Position numbers and translations under genes: made by a program. Below the pieces are notes generated by a model. It was not told the DNA's origin. It did no database searches and worked only from the letters and a program-made list of their open reading frames with translations. Of a stretch of 64,000 nt of DNA, positions 1 to 7,810 are shown piece after piece. The stretch lies in assembly GCA_913055805.1 (NCBI GenBank), contig CAJXLF010000012.1, positions 1 to 64,000 of the forward strand. Direction: 5' to 3'. This DNA comes from an uncultured Salinisphaerales bacterium (GTDB lineage Bacteria > Pseudomonadota > Gammaproteobacteria > Nevskiales > CAJXLF01). Each line of letters starts with the position of its first letter. Position 1 is the first letter of the stretch.

Positions 1-60
1 AGACAAACAGAACCAAGAACTAATAACAATTAGTTTTATGAGCGTATAAGGCAATTCCAT
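1..60 (-). CDS. start of a fourth cassette gene, cut by the window edge
   Basis: An ATG at 58-60 (minus strand) opens a frame of 20 codons that is still open at base 1 (it begins MELPYTLIKL and is hydrophobic). The ATG lies about 8 bases from the attC core site at 69-74, a spacing typical of cassette genes. Only the N-terminus is visible, so the product cannot be named. A membrane segment or signal peptide is possible. Confidence 0.4.
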   Translation of the reverse strand, partial: MELPYTLIKLIVISSWFCLS

Positions 61-68
61 TACTGCTA

Positions 69-147
69 CCTAACGCCCGCCGTGAGGGGCGCATGTGTAG
101 CAGCCGCAGGCTGCGGAACATGCGTCCCACTCCACGGCGTTGTTAGA
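69..147 (-). other. attC recombination site 1
   Basis: This is a 79-base imperfect palindrome directly downstream of the VOC-like cassette gene. On the minus strand it opens with CTAACAACG and closes with GCGTTAGG. Internal arms (CGCCGTG against CACGGCG, GCATGT against ACATGC, and GCAGCC against GGCTGC around the centre) can form the folded bottom-strand hairpin used by integron integrases. The right core overlaps the start of the next cassette. Confidence 0.8.
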
Positions 148-149
148 GT

Positions 150-470
150 TCATGGCTGATACTTGGCCTCTGGCCATATCTCGTTGATCTCATCAGCTTG
201 ATGTTGTGCCGCGAACCTTTCCCACACAATACCGTTCACATCCGAATCTTGTGAAAATTCTGTAGCCGAAGGATCCTCCCACCCCAAATGCCGCAGGGAG
301 CCCGGAGCACAAGCGGAGTCTTGGCGCACAGAGACATTGAGCGACTCGGTTCTCCAAAGTGCGTATTCGCCTGGAATTAGAGAGCACGGGCGCGCTCCCA
401 AGCGCAATGAGTAGTCCTCGATGGTTTCATCGATTCTGTCAGTTGAGATTGCAATGTGCAGTTTTCGCAT
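150..470 (-). CDS. VOC-superfamily (glyoxalase-like) cassette protein
   Basis: This 106-residue protein has the pattern of one beta-alpha-beta-beta-beta half-module of the vicinal oxygen chelate fold: an N-terminal strand (LHIAIST), a helix beginning with Asp-Glu-Thr, then YALWRT and LNVSVR strands. Small VOC-like proteins are common integron cargo. No full set of metal ligands is evident, so enzymatic activity cannot be claimed. The start is the ATG at 470, preceded by an AAAGGT-like ribosome site. The TGA stop falls three bases from attC site 1. A binding, antibiotic-sequestering or unknown role is equally possible. Confidence 0.6.
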   Translation of the reverse strand: MRKLHIAISTDRIDETIEDYSLRLGARPCSLIPGEYALWRTESLNVSVRQDSACAPGSLRHLGWEDPSATEFSQDSDVNGIVWERFAAQHQADEINEIWPEAKYQP

Positions 471-486
471 TTTTTTACCTTTGAAC

Positions 487-551
487 TCTAACGCCTGAAT
501 TAAGGGGCGGCCAGCGAAGCTGGACGTCCCGCCTTGAATGAATTGTTATAT
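487..551 (-). other. attC recombination site 2
   Basis: This 65-base site has the classic short attC layout. On the minus strand it starts TATAACAATTCATTCAAG and ends CTTAATTCAGGCGTTAGA, with the inner arm GTCCAGC/GCTGG. The stop codon of the upstream membrane-protein gene lies inside the first core box, which is normal for cassettes. Confidence 0.9.
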
Positions 552-1184
552 GGCCTGTGCATACCAAGCACCCGCGCTTAGAAATGCAATAAACATAACA
601 GCTTGCCAGAAGGTGAAACGAAGCTGGCCAACGTAAGCCTTAATTGCTATGTGATGCCCGGCTTGCCTACCACCTTTGTTTTTTGAAACCTGCCTTTTAA
701 TTAGCCACTTTACCCACCTGGGAAATGGTTTAGAAAATTCTTCTACTACCTTTCCGAAACTCAATTCAGTATCGAGCTCCATACCTCGTTGCTCTGCATA
801 TTGTTGGATTTGCTCCTCAGCTTGCTCGTGCTCAGCGAATATTGGAGCGAGCAGCTCAAGTAACTTTGACTGCATTTCAACCTGGATTTGGCAACGTAGC
901 GCCTTGTATTTGGCTAGAAAGCCCAGAATTGCAGAGACGATTAAGAAAAACATACAGACCTTAAAGCCCTTGGCCGTTAGGTATGGCAGCACATTTTCGA
1001 TTTGAGCGATAAGCAAAGCACCTGAGGCGCCTGACCCAGCTAATAACCATAAGGAGAAGCGGTCGATAATCGGGCTGGTATGGGTAAGGCTGCTATATAG
1101 AGCTGAGGCGAACCCTTGCTCCGCATTTTCTTTATTAATGCGGTTCCATTCTTCTAAAGGGTCGGTATCGGGAGTATCACTCAT
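546..1184 (-). CDS. cassette-encoded membrane protein of unknown function
   Basis: I do not recognise a family for this 212-residue protein. It has two hydrophobic segments at about residues 45-62 and 75-93 and a third near the C-terminus (190-210). Between them is a polar, Glu/Gln-rich helix (about 100-150) that could be a coiled coil, followed by a basic stretch (KRQVSKNKGGR). The layout suggests an inner-membrane protein with a cytoplasmic helical domain. It is the second cassette of the array, and its stop codon sits inside attC site 2. Small membrane proteins of integrons are often phage-defence or stress genes, but nothing here shows that. Confidence 0.65.
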   Translation of the reverse strand: MSDTPDTDPLEEWNRINKENAEQGFASALYSSLTHTSPIIDRFSLWLLAGSGASGALLIAQIENVLPYLTAKGFKVCMFFLIVSAILGFLAKYKALRCQIQVEMQSKLLELLAPIFAEHEQAEEQIQQYAEQRGMELDTELSFGKVVEEFSKPFPRWVKWLIKRQVSKNKGGRQAGHHIAIKAYVGQLRFTFWQAVMFIAFLSAGAWYAQAI

Positions 1185-1200
1185 GATTACTTGGTGGACA

Positions 1201-1276
1201 TATAACGCCTGAGTTAAGGGGCGGCGTGCGAAGCACGACGTCCCAGCCCGTAGGGCGACTTGAACGAATTGTTAGG
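1201..1276 (-). other. attC recombination site 3
   Basis: This is a 76-base imperfect palindrome. On the minus strand it begins CCTAACAATTCGTTCAAG and ends CTTAACTCAGGCGTTATA, with an inner hairpin arm GTCGTGCTTCGCACG. Its left arms are nearly identical to those of attC site 2, as expected for cassettes collected by one integrase type. Confidence 0.9.
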
Positions 1277-1658
1277 TTGCTTTTGCATAGACCTTTCTTC
1301 CTACCAAACCACCCATGGCGCCAAAGAAGGCTTGCGGAGCAACAGAAAACATTAATGTTGCGAGAATAAAACCAAAAAATGCCGTAAAGCCAGCTGAGAT
1401 AATGAGATAACTAATAACAACAACCAAAATGGTTGCTGCTGAAATTGAAATACCACCTAAGATAGAAAGGCCAATGCCGCCACCGTAGCTCACAATAAAG
1501 AACCCAGCGATAAAAGGTAACAATACGGAAGATATAACCATTGAGATAGTGCTTAGTGTTGTTACTTCTTCTGGCCCAAAAGCATGATACAGACCGCTTA
1601 ATACAAGCTCTGTCGCCCAAAGCGGCCATAGTGCTTTTATAAATGCCACTGCATTCAT
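1272..1658 (-). CDS. cassette-encoded four-helix membrane protein, unknown function
   Basis: This 128-residue hydrophobic protein has about four membrane-spanning segments (near residues 10-25, 35-60, 65-95 and 98-120). Glycine-rich turns and a short basic C-terminus (GRKVYAKAT) are visible. I see no family motif. The ATG at 1658 is 12 bases from the array-proximal core site at 1670-1675, so this is the first cassette and the one closest to any cassette promoter. Its TAA stop is inside attC site 3. Confidence 0.65.
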   Translation of the reverse strand: MNAVAFIKALWPLWATELVLSGLYHAFGPEEVTTLSTISMVISSVLLPFIAGFFIVSYGGGIGLSILGGISISAATILVVVISYLIISAGFTAFFGFILATLMFSVAPQAFFGAMGGLVGRKVYAKAT

Positions 1659-1669
1659 TCTTTATGCAA

Positions 1670-1734
1670 CCTAACGCTAATTCGACCCCAGTATTGGGGT
1701 AATTAAAAAGGACAAATATGGGGTATAACACCCC
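1670..1734 (-). other. array-proximal core site with two flanking hairpins (attI-like or degenerate)
   Basis: The minus strand reads GCGTTAGG at the cassette boundary (core 1670-1675). Two perfect short inverted repeats follow outward: ACCCCA-4-TGGGGT (1685-1700) and GGGGT-5-ACCCC (1720-1734). No partner core box lies at attC distance, so this is not a normal attC. It occupies the place where an attI would be, but no integrase gene is next to it. From here to 1938 I see no gene, only a family-A repeat near 1899-1920. Confidence 0.4.
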
Positions 1735-1938
1735 GCCTTTCGGCGTAACTCATTGATTTTCACGGAAGTCATCCCGACAAAAGGGACACTAATAGAAATG
1801 GCAAATGCGACATGGGCTTTCCTCTGTTATTTGTTTTCAGTCGGCCCACTATAACGCTCCGGGACCGAATTTCCACCTCCACCACGGATCTCCAAACCCC
1901 CTCCCGCCGGGGAGAGGGCACAGGATCATCAGCGATGC

Positions 1939-2127
1939 TTAGTGGGTAGGCGAATGCTCGGCGGAGAGCTGGCCCTTGTTGAGTGCGAAGCCGGCCGCTC
2001 CCAGTCCGATGCCAGCGACACCCAGGATCTGGTAAACGACGGGGATTACGCCCTCCGGGGTAATCAGCAGAACGCCGCCGACGAGGATGGCGTACGCCCA
2101 GGTGAGAGGTCCTATGAGTCTTTTCAT
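1939..2127 (-). CDS. small two-helix membrane protein
   Basis: This 62-residue protein has two hydrophobic segments (about residues 4-24 and 27-46), a short polar tail and no family motif that I recognise. The ATG at 2127 is chosen because an AAGGAG ribosome site lies directly upstream; a longer frame beginning at 2169 would bypass it. The 240 bases upstream contain a terminator for the neighbouring aldehyde dehydrogenase gene. It is separated from the integron array by repeat-like sequence, so it marks the first non-cassette gene. A membrane-stress or chaperone-like role is possible but not shown. Confidence 0.6.
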   Translation of the reverse strand: MKRLIGPLTWAYAILVGGVLLITPEGVIPVVYQILGVAGIGLGAAGFALNKGQLSAEHSPTH

Positions 2128-2294
2128 GATGATTCTCCTTGCTGTGCCGCACCCATGTTCGTTAACCACAGCGGGTGTGGCAGTGGGCTGTGGTTGTGAC
2201 TTTAAGTGCCGGTTATTCGTATAGCTGTATGCAATGGGGATTATCTGAAATATAGCGGGTGATGCCGGGATTTCCAGACATGATTTGTAAAAGA

Positions 2295-2325
2295 AAAGGC
2301 GGACCGGAGTCCGCCTTTATTATTA
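2295..2325 (-). terminator. intrinsic terminator (bidirectional look)
   Basis: A perfect 10-base stem (AAAGGCGGAC against GTCCGCCTTT, loop CGGA) is flanked by an A-rich stretch on one side and TTTATTATTATT on the other. It lies about 50 bases past the stop of the aldehyde dehydrogenase gene and ends the SDR-ALDH transcript. Confidence 0.75.
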
Positions 2326-2335
2326 TTCAACGTGG

Positions 2336-2362
2336 ATTTCCGCCTTCGCGGGGATGACGCTC
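2336..2362. repeat. short dispersed repeat of the GGATTTCCGCCTTCGCGGGGATGAC type
   Basis: A single copy of a REP-like sequence with a small palindromic core (CCGCCTTCGCGGGG) sits just past the ALDH stop codon. Very similar sequences are scattered in many proteobacterial genomes. Only one copy is seen in this window. Confidence 0.35.
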
Positions 2363-2367
2363 ACACG

Positions 2368-3843
2368 CTAACGCGAGAACAGTCCCTTGAGTTTCACGAT
2401 GCCGTCCAGGGTCTTGATGACGCCGTTCGGAATGTTGACGGGTTTGCTCAGCATGTCATCGACCATCTTGCGGTATTTTTCACCGTAAGGCGGCATGAAC
2501 ATTCTGGGATCCATCAGAGCCGGGCCTTCTTCCACCACTGAACGGGCGTTGGAGCATTCGGCAAAGGTGGAGAAGCCGCCGATGCGTCCTACGCCGCTGG
2601 CGTTCACGCCACCGAAGTTGAGGTGCGGGTTGGTGCCGGACTGGATCACGTTGTGGTTGACCACCATGTTGCCCGAGGTGGTATGGGCAATGAAGTAGTC
2701 AATGGCCTCGCGGTCCTTGGCGAAGATATAGGAAGACAGCGGCTTGGGATGCCGGCGAATTTCGGCGATGGCCTCTTCACGGGTCTGGTACGGCATGATG
2801 ACCATGATGGGGCCGAAGATTTCCTCGCCGCAGATCTTCATGTCATGGGTCACACCACGAATGATGGTCGGTGCGATGTAGCAGTCGGCCTCATTGGTCT
2901 GGCCGCCATAAACCAGCTCGGCGCCCTTCTCCAGGGCATCGTCCAGCAGGCCCTTGATGCGGGCCCAGTGGCGCGGGTTCACTATACGGCCGAATTCATC
3001 CGCGTTTTCCGGACCCTTGCCATCCGCGTTGTACATTTCGTCCAGCGCGGTTTTCATTTTCTCGGTGAACTCATCCACAATGGCGGCATCCACCAGCACG
3101 TAGTCGGGGCAGACACAGGCCTGTCCACCGTTACACATGCGGCCCCAGGCCGTCTTGATAACGGCATCGTCCAGGTCAGCACTCTTGTCGATGATGGTCG
3201 GGTTCTTGCCGCCCATTTCCAGGGTAATGGAGGCGAAATGCTCGGCCGCGGCCTTGGCCACCAGCTTGCCGACCGCGTGACCGCCGATATAGAAGATATG
3301 GTTGAAGGGCTGCGCCAGTAACCCCTGGGCCACATCCGCGGCGCCTTCCACCACAGCCACTTCGTTATCGGCGCAGGCTTCATCCACGATCTTCTTGAGC
3401 AGTGCGGATGATTTCGGGGCCAGTTCAGACGGCTTGATCACCACGGCACAGCCGGCGGCAATGGCGCCGATGGCCGGCACCAGGCCAATAGCGATCGGGG
3501 CATTCCAGGTGCCCAGCACCAGCACCATGCCCTTGGCTTCGTAGTGGATGTAGCACTTCTTGCCCAGGGTCATGATGCTGTTGGGCACCGGCTTGTCTTT
3601 TACCCAGTGCTTGAGGTTCTTGAGGGCAAACTCGGCTTCCGCCTTCACCATCAGCAGCTGACCATCGACGTCCACGTCCGAGGGACTGAGTTCGGCGCGA
3701 ATAGCCTCGCGGATTTCCTGGCGGTACTTCAGCGTCACATCCAGCAGTTTCTGGATGCGGACGCAGCGGTCTTCAACCGAGGACACGGCCAGATTCGGCA
3801 CATTGGCCTGCAGACGCTGGAAAACGGTTTCTACTTCGCTCAT
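2368..3843 (-). CDS. aldehyde dehydrogenase (class-3-like)
   Basis: This 491-residue NAD(P)-dependent aldehyde dehydrogenase would oxidise a hydrophobic aldehyde to the acid. The nucleotide-fold motif (GTWNAPI), the general-base glutamate (LEMGGK) and the nucleophile region GGQACVCPDY (Cys near residue 250) are all present. The CVCPDY context and the C-terminal basic/hydrophobic extension resemble class-3 fatty-aldehyde enzymes. The ATG at 3843 follows a GGAGG site; an earlier in-frame ATG overlaps the upstream gene. The gene sits 32 bases after the SDR gene. Together they could turn an alcohol from P450 hydroxylation into a carboxylate ready for CoA activation; the substrate is inferred. Confidence 0.88.
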   Translation of the reverse strand: MSEVETVFQRLQANVPNLAVSSVEDRCVRIQKLLDVTLKYRQEIREAIRAELSPSDVDVDGQLLMVKAEAEFALKNLKHWVKDKPVPNSIMTLGKKCYIHYEAKGMVLVLGTWNAPIAIGLVPAIGAIAAGCAVVIKPSELAPKSSALLKKIVDEACADNEVAVVEGAADVAQGLLAQPFNHIFYIGGHAVGKLVAKAAAEHFASITLEMGGKNPTIIDKSADLDDAVIKTAWGRMCNGGQACVCPDYVLVDAAIVDEFTEKMKTALDEMYNADGKGPENADEFGRIVNPRHWARIKGLLDDALEKGAELVYGGQTNEADCYIAPTIIRGVTHDMKICGEEIFGPIMVIMPYQTREEAIAEIRRHPKPLSSYIFAKDREAIDYFIAHTTSGNMVVNHNVIQSGTNPHLNFGGVNASGVGRIGGFSTFAECSNARSVVEEGPALMDPRMFMPPYGEKYRKMVDDMLSKPVNIPNGVIKTLDGIVKLKGLFSR

Positions 3844-3875
3844 GTTGCCTCCGGAGGCTTCCCTGGCCAGTGCAC

Positions 3876-4742
3876 TCATGATGCGGCCGGGATGTTGTAG
3901 CTCTTGCGAATAATGGCCTCAAAGACGGAATTTGGCAGCCATTTGGCCATGGGGCCCAGCGGCGCGGCGTCTTTCTTGCCGATGAGATAGAAGGGCTTGA
4001 GTCTGGCCTTGTCCAGCAGCTTGATCACTTCGTCGGTGACATAGTCCGGCGTGTTACCCAGCTTTTCGATGGTGTCCGGCAGGCGTTCGCAGATGCCTTC
4101 CTTCAGGTACGGCGCATAGGCATCCTGCACCGCCTGCGGCTGCTTGACCCAGTTCTTTTCGGTGGCTTCGCGGGCACCCTCGGTCATGCCGGTGAATACG
4201 GCTCCCGGCCAGATGGAGGTGACCTGGGTGCCCCAGGGCGCCAGTTCCAGGCGCAGGGTCATGGTCAGGCCATGCACGGCGTGCTTGCTCATGTTGTAAC
4301 TGCCGGCCACCGGCGGATTGGCCACCACGGCACCGGAGCCGAAGTTGAGAATCTTGCCGCGCTTGCCGGCCGCGCGAACCATGGGCAGAAAGGCCTGGCA
4401 GACCGCTGCCTGGCCAAAGGTATTGATGCGGAACAGCAGGTCCAGCTCTTCGAGATTCATGCCCTCGATGGTGCCAGTCGCAATATTGGCCACACCCGCC
4501 ACATTCATCACCACATCCAGAGGCGTATCGCCCAGGGCTTGCTTCACCACCCGCGCACTCTCGCGCACCGAGTCGAACTCCGCCACGTTCTGCTCCACCA
4601 CGGTGATGTTGTCACTGGATTTCAGGTCGGTCTCCGCGCCTGGAAGGACGCCGGCGAACACTTTATAGCCCTTGTTGGCCAGTTTCTTTGCGAGCATATT
4701 GCCCTGGCCGACGGCAGCGCCGGTGATAAATGCGGTTGGCAT
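3876..4742 (-). CDS. short-chain dehydrogenase/reductase (17beta-HSD/retinol dehydrogenase-like)
   Basis: This 288-residue classical-type SDR has an N-terminal cofactor motif TGAAVGQG, an NVAG motif, an active-site serine in FGSGAVV and the YNMSK catalytic Tyr-Lys pair. The C-terminal half is longer than in minimal SDRs and resembles the membrane-associated 17beta-hydroxysteroid and retinol dehydrogenase group. It is the first gene of a two-gene unit with the aldehyde dehydrogenase. A 16-base palindrome (4761-4776) lies just upstream and could be an operator. A steroid or steroid-side-chain alcohol is the likely substrate by context; this is inference. Confidence 0.85.
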   Translation of the reverse strand: MPTAFITGAAVGQGNMLAKKLANKGYKVFAGVLPGAETDLKSSDNITVVEQNVAEFDSVRESARVVKQALGDTPLDVVMNVAGVANIATGTIEGMNLEELDLLFRINTFGQAAVCQAFLPMVRAAGKRGKILNFGSGAVVANPPVAGSYNMSKHAVHGLTMTLRLELAPWGTQVTSIWPGAVFTGMTEGAREATEKNWVKQPQAVQDAYAPYLKEGICERLPDTIEKLGNTPDYVTDEVIKLLDKARLKPFYLIGKKDAAPLGPMAKWLPNSVFEAIIRKSYNIPAAS

Positions 4743-4760
4743 TCTTGTCTCCCGAGATTG

Positions 4761-4776
4761 TTCAGTAATGACTGAA
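4761..4776. promoter_or_regulatory. palindrome upstream of SDR-ALDH unit (possible operator)
   Basis: TTCAGT-AATG-ACTGAA is a perfect inverted repeat 19 bases upstream of the SDR start codon. Its position and size suit a TetR- or GntR-type regulator. No regulator gene is nearby, so the assignment is tentative. Confidence 0.4.
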
Positions 4777-4843
4777 TACTACGGATATTGCAGCTGGCGA
4801 GATTCAACCATTTGGACTAGCAGACGAAACCCGAAAAAGGCAT

Positions 4844-4872
4844 AAAAAAAGCCGGCCCCGAAGGGCCGGCCT
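4844..4872 (-). terminator. intrinsic terminator after the DUF1329 gene
   Basis: On the minus strand an 8-base GC stem (GCCGGCCC against GGGCCGGC, tetraloop TTCG) is followed by seven T residues. It lies about 20 bases beyond the stop of the DUF1329 gene. Confidence 0.85.
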
Positions 4873-4891
4873 GCATTGGAGCGGGCAGCAG

Positions 4892-6262
4892 TTACTGCCC
4901 GGCGCGGGCAGCCGCCTGCGGGCTGAATTCCTGTTTCTTCATCGGGGTGTTGATGCGCCACCAGTCTTCGCCGGCCTGATTGACCAGATAGGTGGCCTCA
5001 TAGGCACCGGACGTCAGGTTGTGATACAGCGACACGCCACGGTGATAGGTGCCGGACTCCTGGGAGTAGAAGTAGGCCGCCCAGTTTACACGCCACAGGG
5101 CGTCCTGCTGGTCGTAGCTTTCAGCGATCAGCGCCAGCCAGTTGTCTTCGTCAGCATAGATGCGACGCTTCTTGTAGATGTGGCGCACGCCGTCCTTCAG
5201 ATAACCTTCTACCACCCAGACACGATGCAGCTCGTAACGCATGTATTCGGGGTTGATGGTGTTGGGCTTGATCAGGTCATCGTAGGAGATGGCCGGATCA
5301 TTGATCTTGAAGTTGTTGTAGGGAACGTAGATTTCCTTCTTGCCCACCAGCTTCCAGGTGTAGCGTTCCGGTGAACCGTTGAAGATGTAGTCATCGTCCA
5401 CAGTACGCAGACCGGCCGGCGGCACCGGATAGTCGAAGCCCACTTCCGGCGCCTTGCGCACACGGCGGATGCCGGGGTTATACTGCCAGGCCTGGGTGGT
5501 TTCCTTGGCGAAGTTGTTGGGCTGGAAACCCACCGACACTTCACCGTTGGAACGGGCCGGCAGCAGGGTCTTCACGAAGAAGTAGGCGTTGACCGGGTCG
5601 GTATAGGAACCGCGGTTGTTCGGGTCCGGGTGGTTGCCGTCGTTCATAGTCTTGAACTCGGACTTGCCCCAGGCGATGGTGCCGTTCTCGTACACGTCGG
5701 CGGTGTCGTAGGTCACACGCTCGGTCCAGGCACGGTGCGGGTTGATCACGTTCCAGATGGCTTCGGCGCCGGTCTTGGGCATCGGGAAAGGATGCGCGCC
5801 GGAAGTGCCGGTAATGCCCAGGCCCTCATCGACGATCTCGGCTTCCAGGGCATTCTTCTTGACGATACCGCAGACCCAGTCGGCAAACTTGAAGTCGCGA
5901 TGGCTGGGATAGACATTCATCCTGAAAGTATCGGGGTATTTCTTGAACATACCCTTCTGGCCTTCGGTGAGCTTGTCGGCATACTCGGCCATATTGGCGG
6001 CGGTGATGGTGAATAGCGGCTTTTCGTCGGCATAGGGGCCGGGCTCGTAGCCATGCTCGGAACTCACACCGGGCCATTTCTTGTACCACTTGCCGGTGTA
6101 CTCGGCGACACCACTCTCGGTGCCGGCACGCTCCGCACCCATGCAGGTCAGTTTGTCGCCACCCAGTTTGGCAGCTTCATCCGCTGGCACCTTCGCTATG
6201 GTCGGCGCCGTGGAAAGACACAAGCCGAATAACCCTGCCGCAGTCATCACACGTATTTTCAT
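4892..6262 (-). CDS. secreted DUF1329 family protein (hydrophobic-substrate cluster protein)
   Basis: This 456-residue protein has a signal peptide (hydrophobic residues 6-22, likely cleavage after TIA). The mature part is rich in Trp and Tyr and has the length and character of DUF1329 proteins, which resemble LolA/LolB-like lipid carriers. The family is repeatedly found beside MMPL/RND pumps, YCF48-like proteins and DUF1302 proteins in clusters for alkane, aromatic or steroid use; the pump and YCF48 partner are at 20.4-24.0 kb here. The start is chosen at 6262, after a GGAGGAG site; 6265 is the alternative. The gene has its own terminator. Exact function is unknown; transfer of hydrophobic substrate in the envelope is the usual guess. 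Confidence 0.85.
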   Translation of the reverse strand: MKIRVMTAAGLFGLCLSTAPTIAKVPADEAAKLGGDKLTCMGAERAGTESGVAEYTGKWYKKWPGVSSEHGYEPGPYADEKPLFTITAANMAEYADKLTEGQKGMFKKYPDTFRMNVYPSHRDFKFADWVCGIVKKNALEAEIVDEGLGITGTSGAHPFPMPKTGAEAIWNVINPHRAWTERVTYDTADVYENGTIAWGKSEFKTMNDGNHPDPNNRGSYTDPVNAYFFVKTLLPARSNGEVSVGFQPNNFAKETTQAWQYNPGIRRVRKAPEVGFDYPVPPAGLRTVDDDYIFNGSPERYTWKLVGKKEIYVPYNNFKINDPAISYDDLIKPNTINPEYMRYELHRVWVVEGYLKDGVRHIYKKRRIYADEDNWLALIAESYDQQDALWRVNWAAYFYSQESGTYHRGVSLYHNLTSGAYEATYLVNQAGEDWWRINTPMKKQEFSPQAAARAGQ

Positions 6263-6349
6263 CATCTCCTCCAAAAACCCGTTTTTAATCGCGTAAGCCT
6301 TTTGGACAACGCTCTGCCTAAAAATGCGCCAGTCCTTGGGCTTATCAGA

Positions 6350-6514
6350 TTAATCCTCGTATTCCTCAAAAGCATCTTTGGGTGACCCGCATTCGGGACA
6401 TACCCAGTCTGCATCCAGATCTTCAAAGCGGGTACCGGGCGCAATACCATGCTCCGGCAACCCTTCGGCTTCATCGTAAATGAAGCCGCATATCACACAA
6501 ATCCACTTTTTCAT
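6350..6514 (-). CDS. rubredoxin
   Basis: This 54-residue iron-sulfur electron carrier has the two rubredoxin knuckles, CVICG near the N-terminus and CPECG near residue 39, plus the conserved core Tyr-Asp, GLPEHGI and [11 protein letters not shown] features. It binds one iron through four cysteines. It lies 15 bases downstream of a P450 gene on the same strand, so the two are probably co-transcribed and co-translated. Bacterial P450s usually receive electrons from a ferredoxin, so a rubredoxin partner is uncommon. The ATG at 6514 gives the standard N-terminus (MKKWICVIC). Confidence 0.95.
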   Translation of the reverse strand: MKKWICVICGFIYDEAEGLPEHGIAPGTRFEDLDADWVCPECGSPKDAFEEYED

Positions 6515-6529
6515 GCGGTGGTCAGGGCG

Positions 6530-7810
6530 CTAGGCCACCTTGCGGACCGGTTCCAGGTTGGTCTTGACCCGCAGGCGGGTAATCCGTCTCGCATTATGGT
6601 GGGCGTAGTCATACTCAAGATCACCATCTTGCCCTGAAAGTTCCGCATCGGGGAACCGGCGCATGAACTCCTCCAGCATGATACGAGCCTGCGCACGAAC
6701 CAGATAGGTGCCGATGCAGAAATGCGGCCCTGCGCCAAACACGAGATTACCGTTCAGGTCGCGGGTGATATCCAGTGTCTGTGGATTCTCCCATTTGGCC
6801 GGGTCATGCCAGGCGGCGCTCAGATTCACCAGCACGGACTGCCCCTTTCTGATCTGCTGCCCGCCAAACTCGGTGTCATCGACCGCAAAACGGAAAAACG
6901 GAAACTTGCCCATGGAACCGTGACGCAGCAGTTCCACGATGGCGTTTTCCATCAGCTCCGGCTGCTGCTTGAGCAGACTGTACTGATCCGGGTGACTGAG
7001 CAGCCCGTTAATCAGGTAAGTGTGCAGATCGATAGCCGTATCGCTGCCCGCGGTAATCAGCGAGGAAATCAGGGCAATAATGTCCCAGTCGCTGAGGCTG
7101 TCGTTGTCTTCCTCGGCTGCGATCAGCGCGCCCAGAAAGTCCTCGCCCGGATGCGCCAGTGCCCGGCGAAGGGCAATCTGCTCACGGAAGTAATCAATAC
7201 CTTCCTGACCCTCGCGCATGGCGGTTTCGCGCTGCTCCGGGGTCAGGTTGATACGGGCGGCCAGTACCACACAGTTGGCAAACTTCTGGAACATGGCCTC
7301 GTGTTCCGCCGACACGCCAATCATGCGGGCGATAGAGCGCACCGGCAGTTTGGAAGCAATTTCGGTGTAGACGTCGAATGCTTCCGGCGAACCGATTTCG
7401 TCGAAACGCTCGACGATGAGATCACGAATGGTGGCGTCGATCTGCGACATGACCGGCTTGGAAAAGGCCGGCATGGTCAGCTTGCGCAGCCGCAGATGCT
7501 CCTTCTGCGTCACCATGAACAGCGAATGATCAGTCATGCGGTCGAAATCCAGCTTTTCGGCCTCGAGCTTCTCGGGCAGCGCATGCTCCCAGAGCCGGTA
7601 ATTGGGCGAGAAATCATGGCTCTTGAGCAGATCACCGCATAACTCATGGCTGCTCACGACCCACATGTTGAGTTCGCGATGCCAGGCAATCGGGTATTCG
7701 CTGACCAGTTTCAGCCAGGTTGCATGCGGCTCACGCACGAAATCCGGCGAAAACGGATTGAACACCGTCCCGTCGATCTCGCAGCGTTTTTGCTCAGAAA
7801 TACCTGCCAT
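6530..7810 (-). CDS. cytochrome P450 (bacterial soluble type)
   Basis: A heme monooxygenase of about 426 residues. The oxygen-binding I-helix motif AGSDT, the K-helix ELLR pair and the heme loop FGAGPHFCIG (thiolate Cys) are all present. There is no membrane anchor, so it is a cytoplasmic class I-like enzyme. I cannot place it in a named CYP family; it does not look like CYP125 at the N-terminus. The ATG at 7810 gives a typical P450 start; in-frame ATG/GTG codons at 7846 and 7909 extend it with an atypical Cys-rich leader, so the true start is open. It is followed by a rubredoxin gene and preceded by an amidohydrolase gene. A steroid or steroid side chain is the probable substrate by context. 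Confidence 0.9.
   Translation of the reverse strand: MAGISEQKRCEIDGTVFNPFSPDFVREPHATWLKLVSEYPIAWHRELNMWVVSSHELCGDLLKSHDFSPNYRLWEHALPEKLEAEKLDFDRMTDHSLFMVTQKEHLRLRKLTMPAFSKPVMSQIDATIRDLIVERFDEIGSPEAFDVYTEIASKLPVRSIARMIGVSAEHEAMFQKFANCVVLAARINLTPEQRETAMREGQEGIDYFREQIALRRALAHPGEDFLGALIAAEEDNDSLSDWDIIALISSLITAGSDTAIDLHTYLINGLLSHPDQYSLLKQQPELMENAIVELLRHGSMGKFPFFRFAVDDTEFGGQQIRKGQSVLVNLSAAWHDPAKWENPQTLDITRDLNGNLVFGAGPHFCIGTYLVRAQARIMLEEFMRRFPDAELSGQDGDLEYDYAHHNARRITRLRVKTNLEPVRKVA

Larger units (their letters stand above)
1..1675 (-). mobile_element. integron gene-cassette array without integrase (CALIN-like)
   Basis: Three complete cassettes and the first bases of a fourth lie head to tail, all read on the minus strand. 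Each is a short gene followed directly by an attC-type imperfect palindrome that starts TAAC and ends GTTAGG, GTTAGA or GTTATA on the minus strand. The core site at 1670-1675 marks the proximal edge of the first cassette. No tyrosine recombinase gene is present on the attI side (1.7-2.4 kb), so the array is either orphaned or mobilised in trans. Its base composition is AT-richer than the catabolic genes to the right. The array continues past the left edge. Confidence 0.8.

Noticed and set aside
1411..1731. Overlapping 106-residue minus-strand frame in the first cassette
   Set aside because: It runs across the cassette core site and overlaps the first cassette gene in another frame; the 128-residue membrane protein fits the cassette limits better.
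1769..2152. 127-residue minus-strand frame
   Set aside because: It overlaps the 62-residue membrane protein in another frame, is Arg-rich, and runs into a repeat; no ribosome site.
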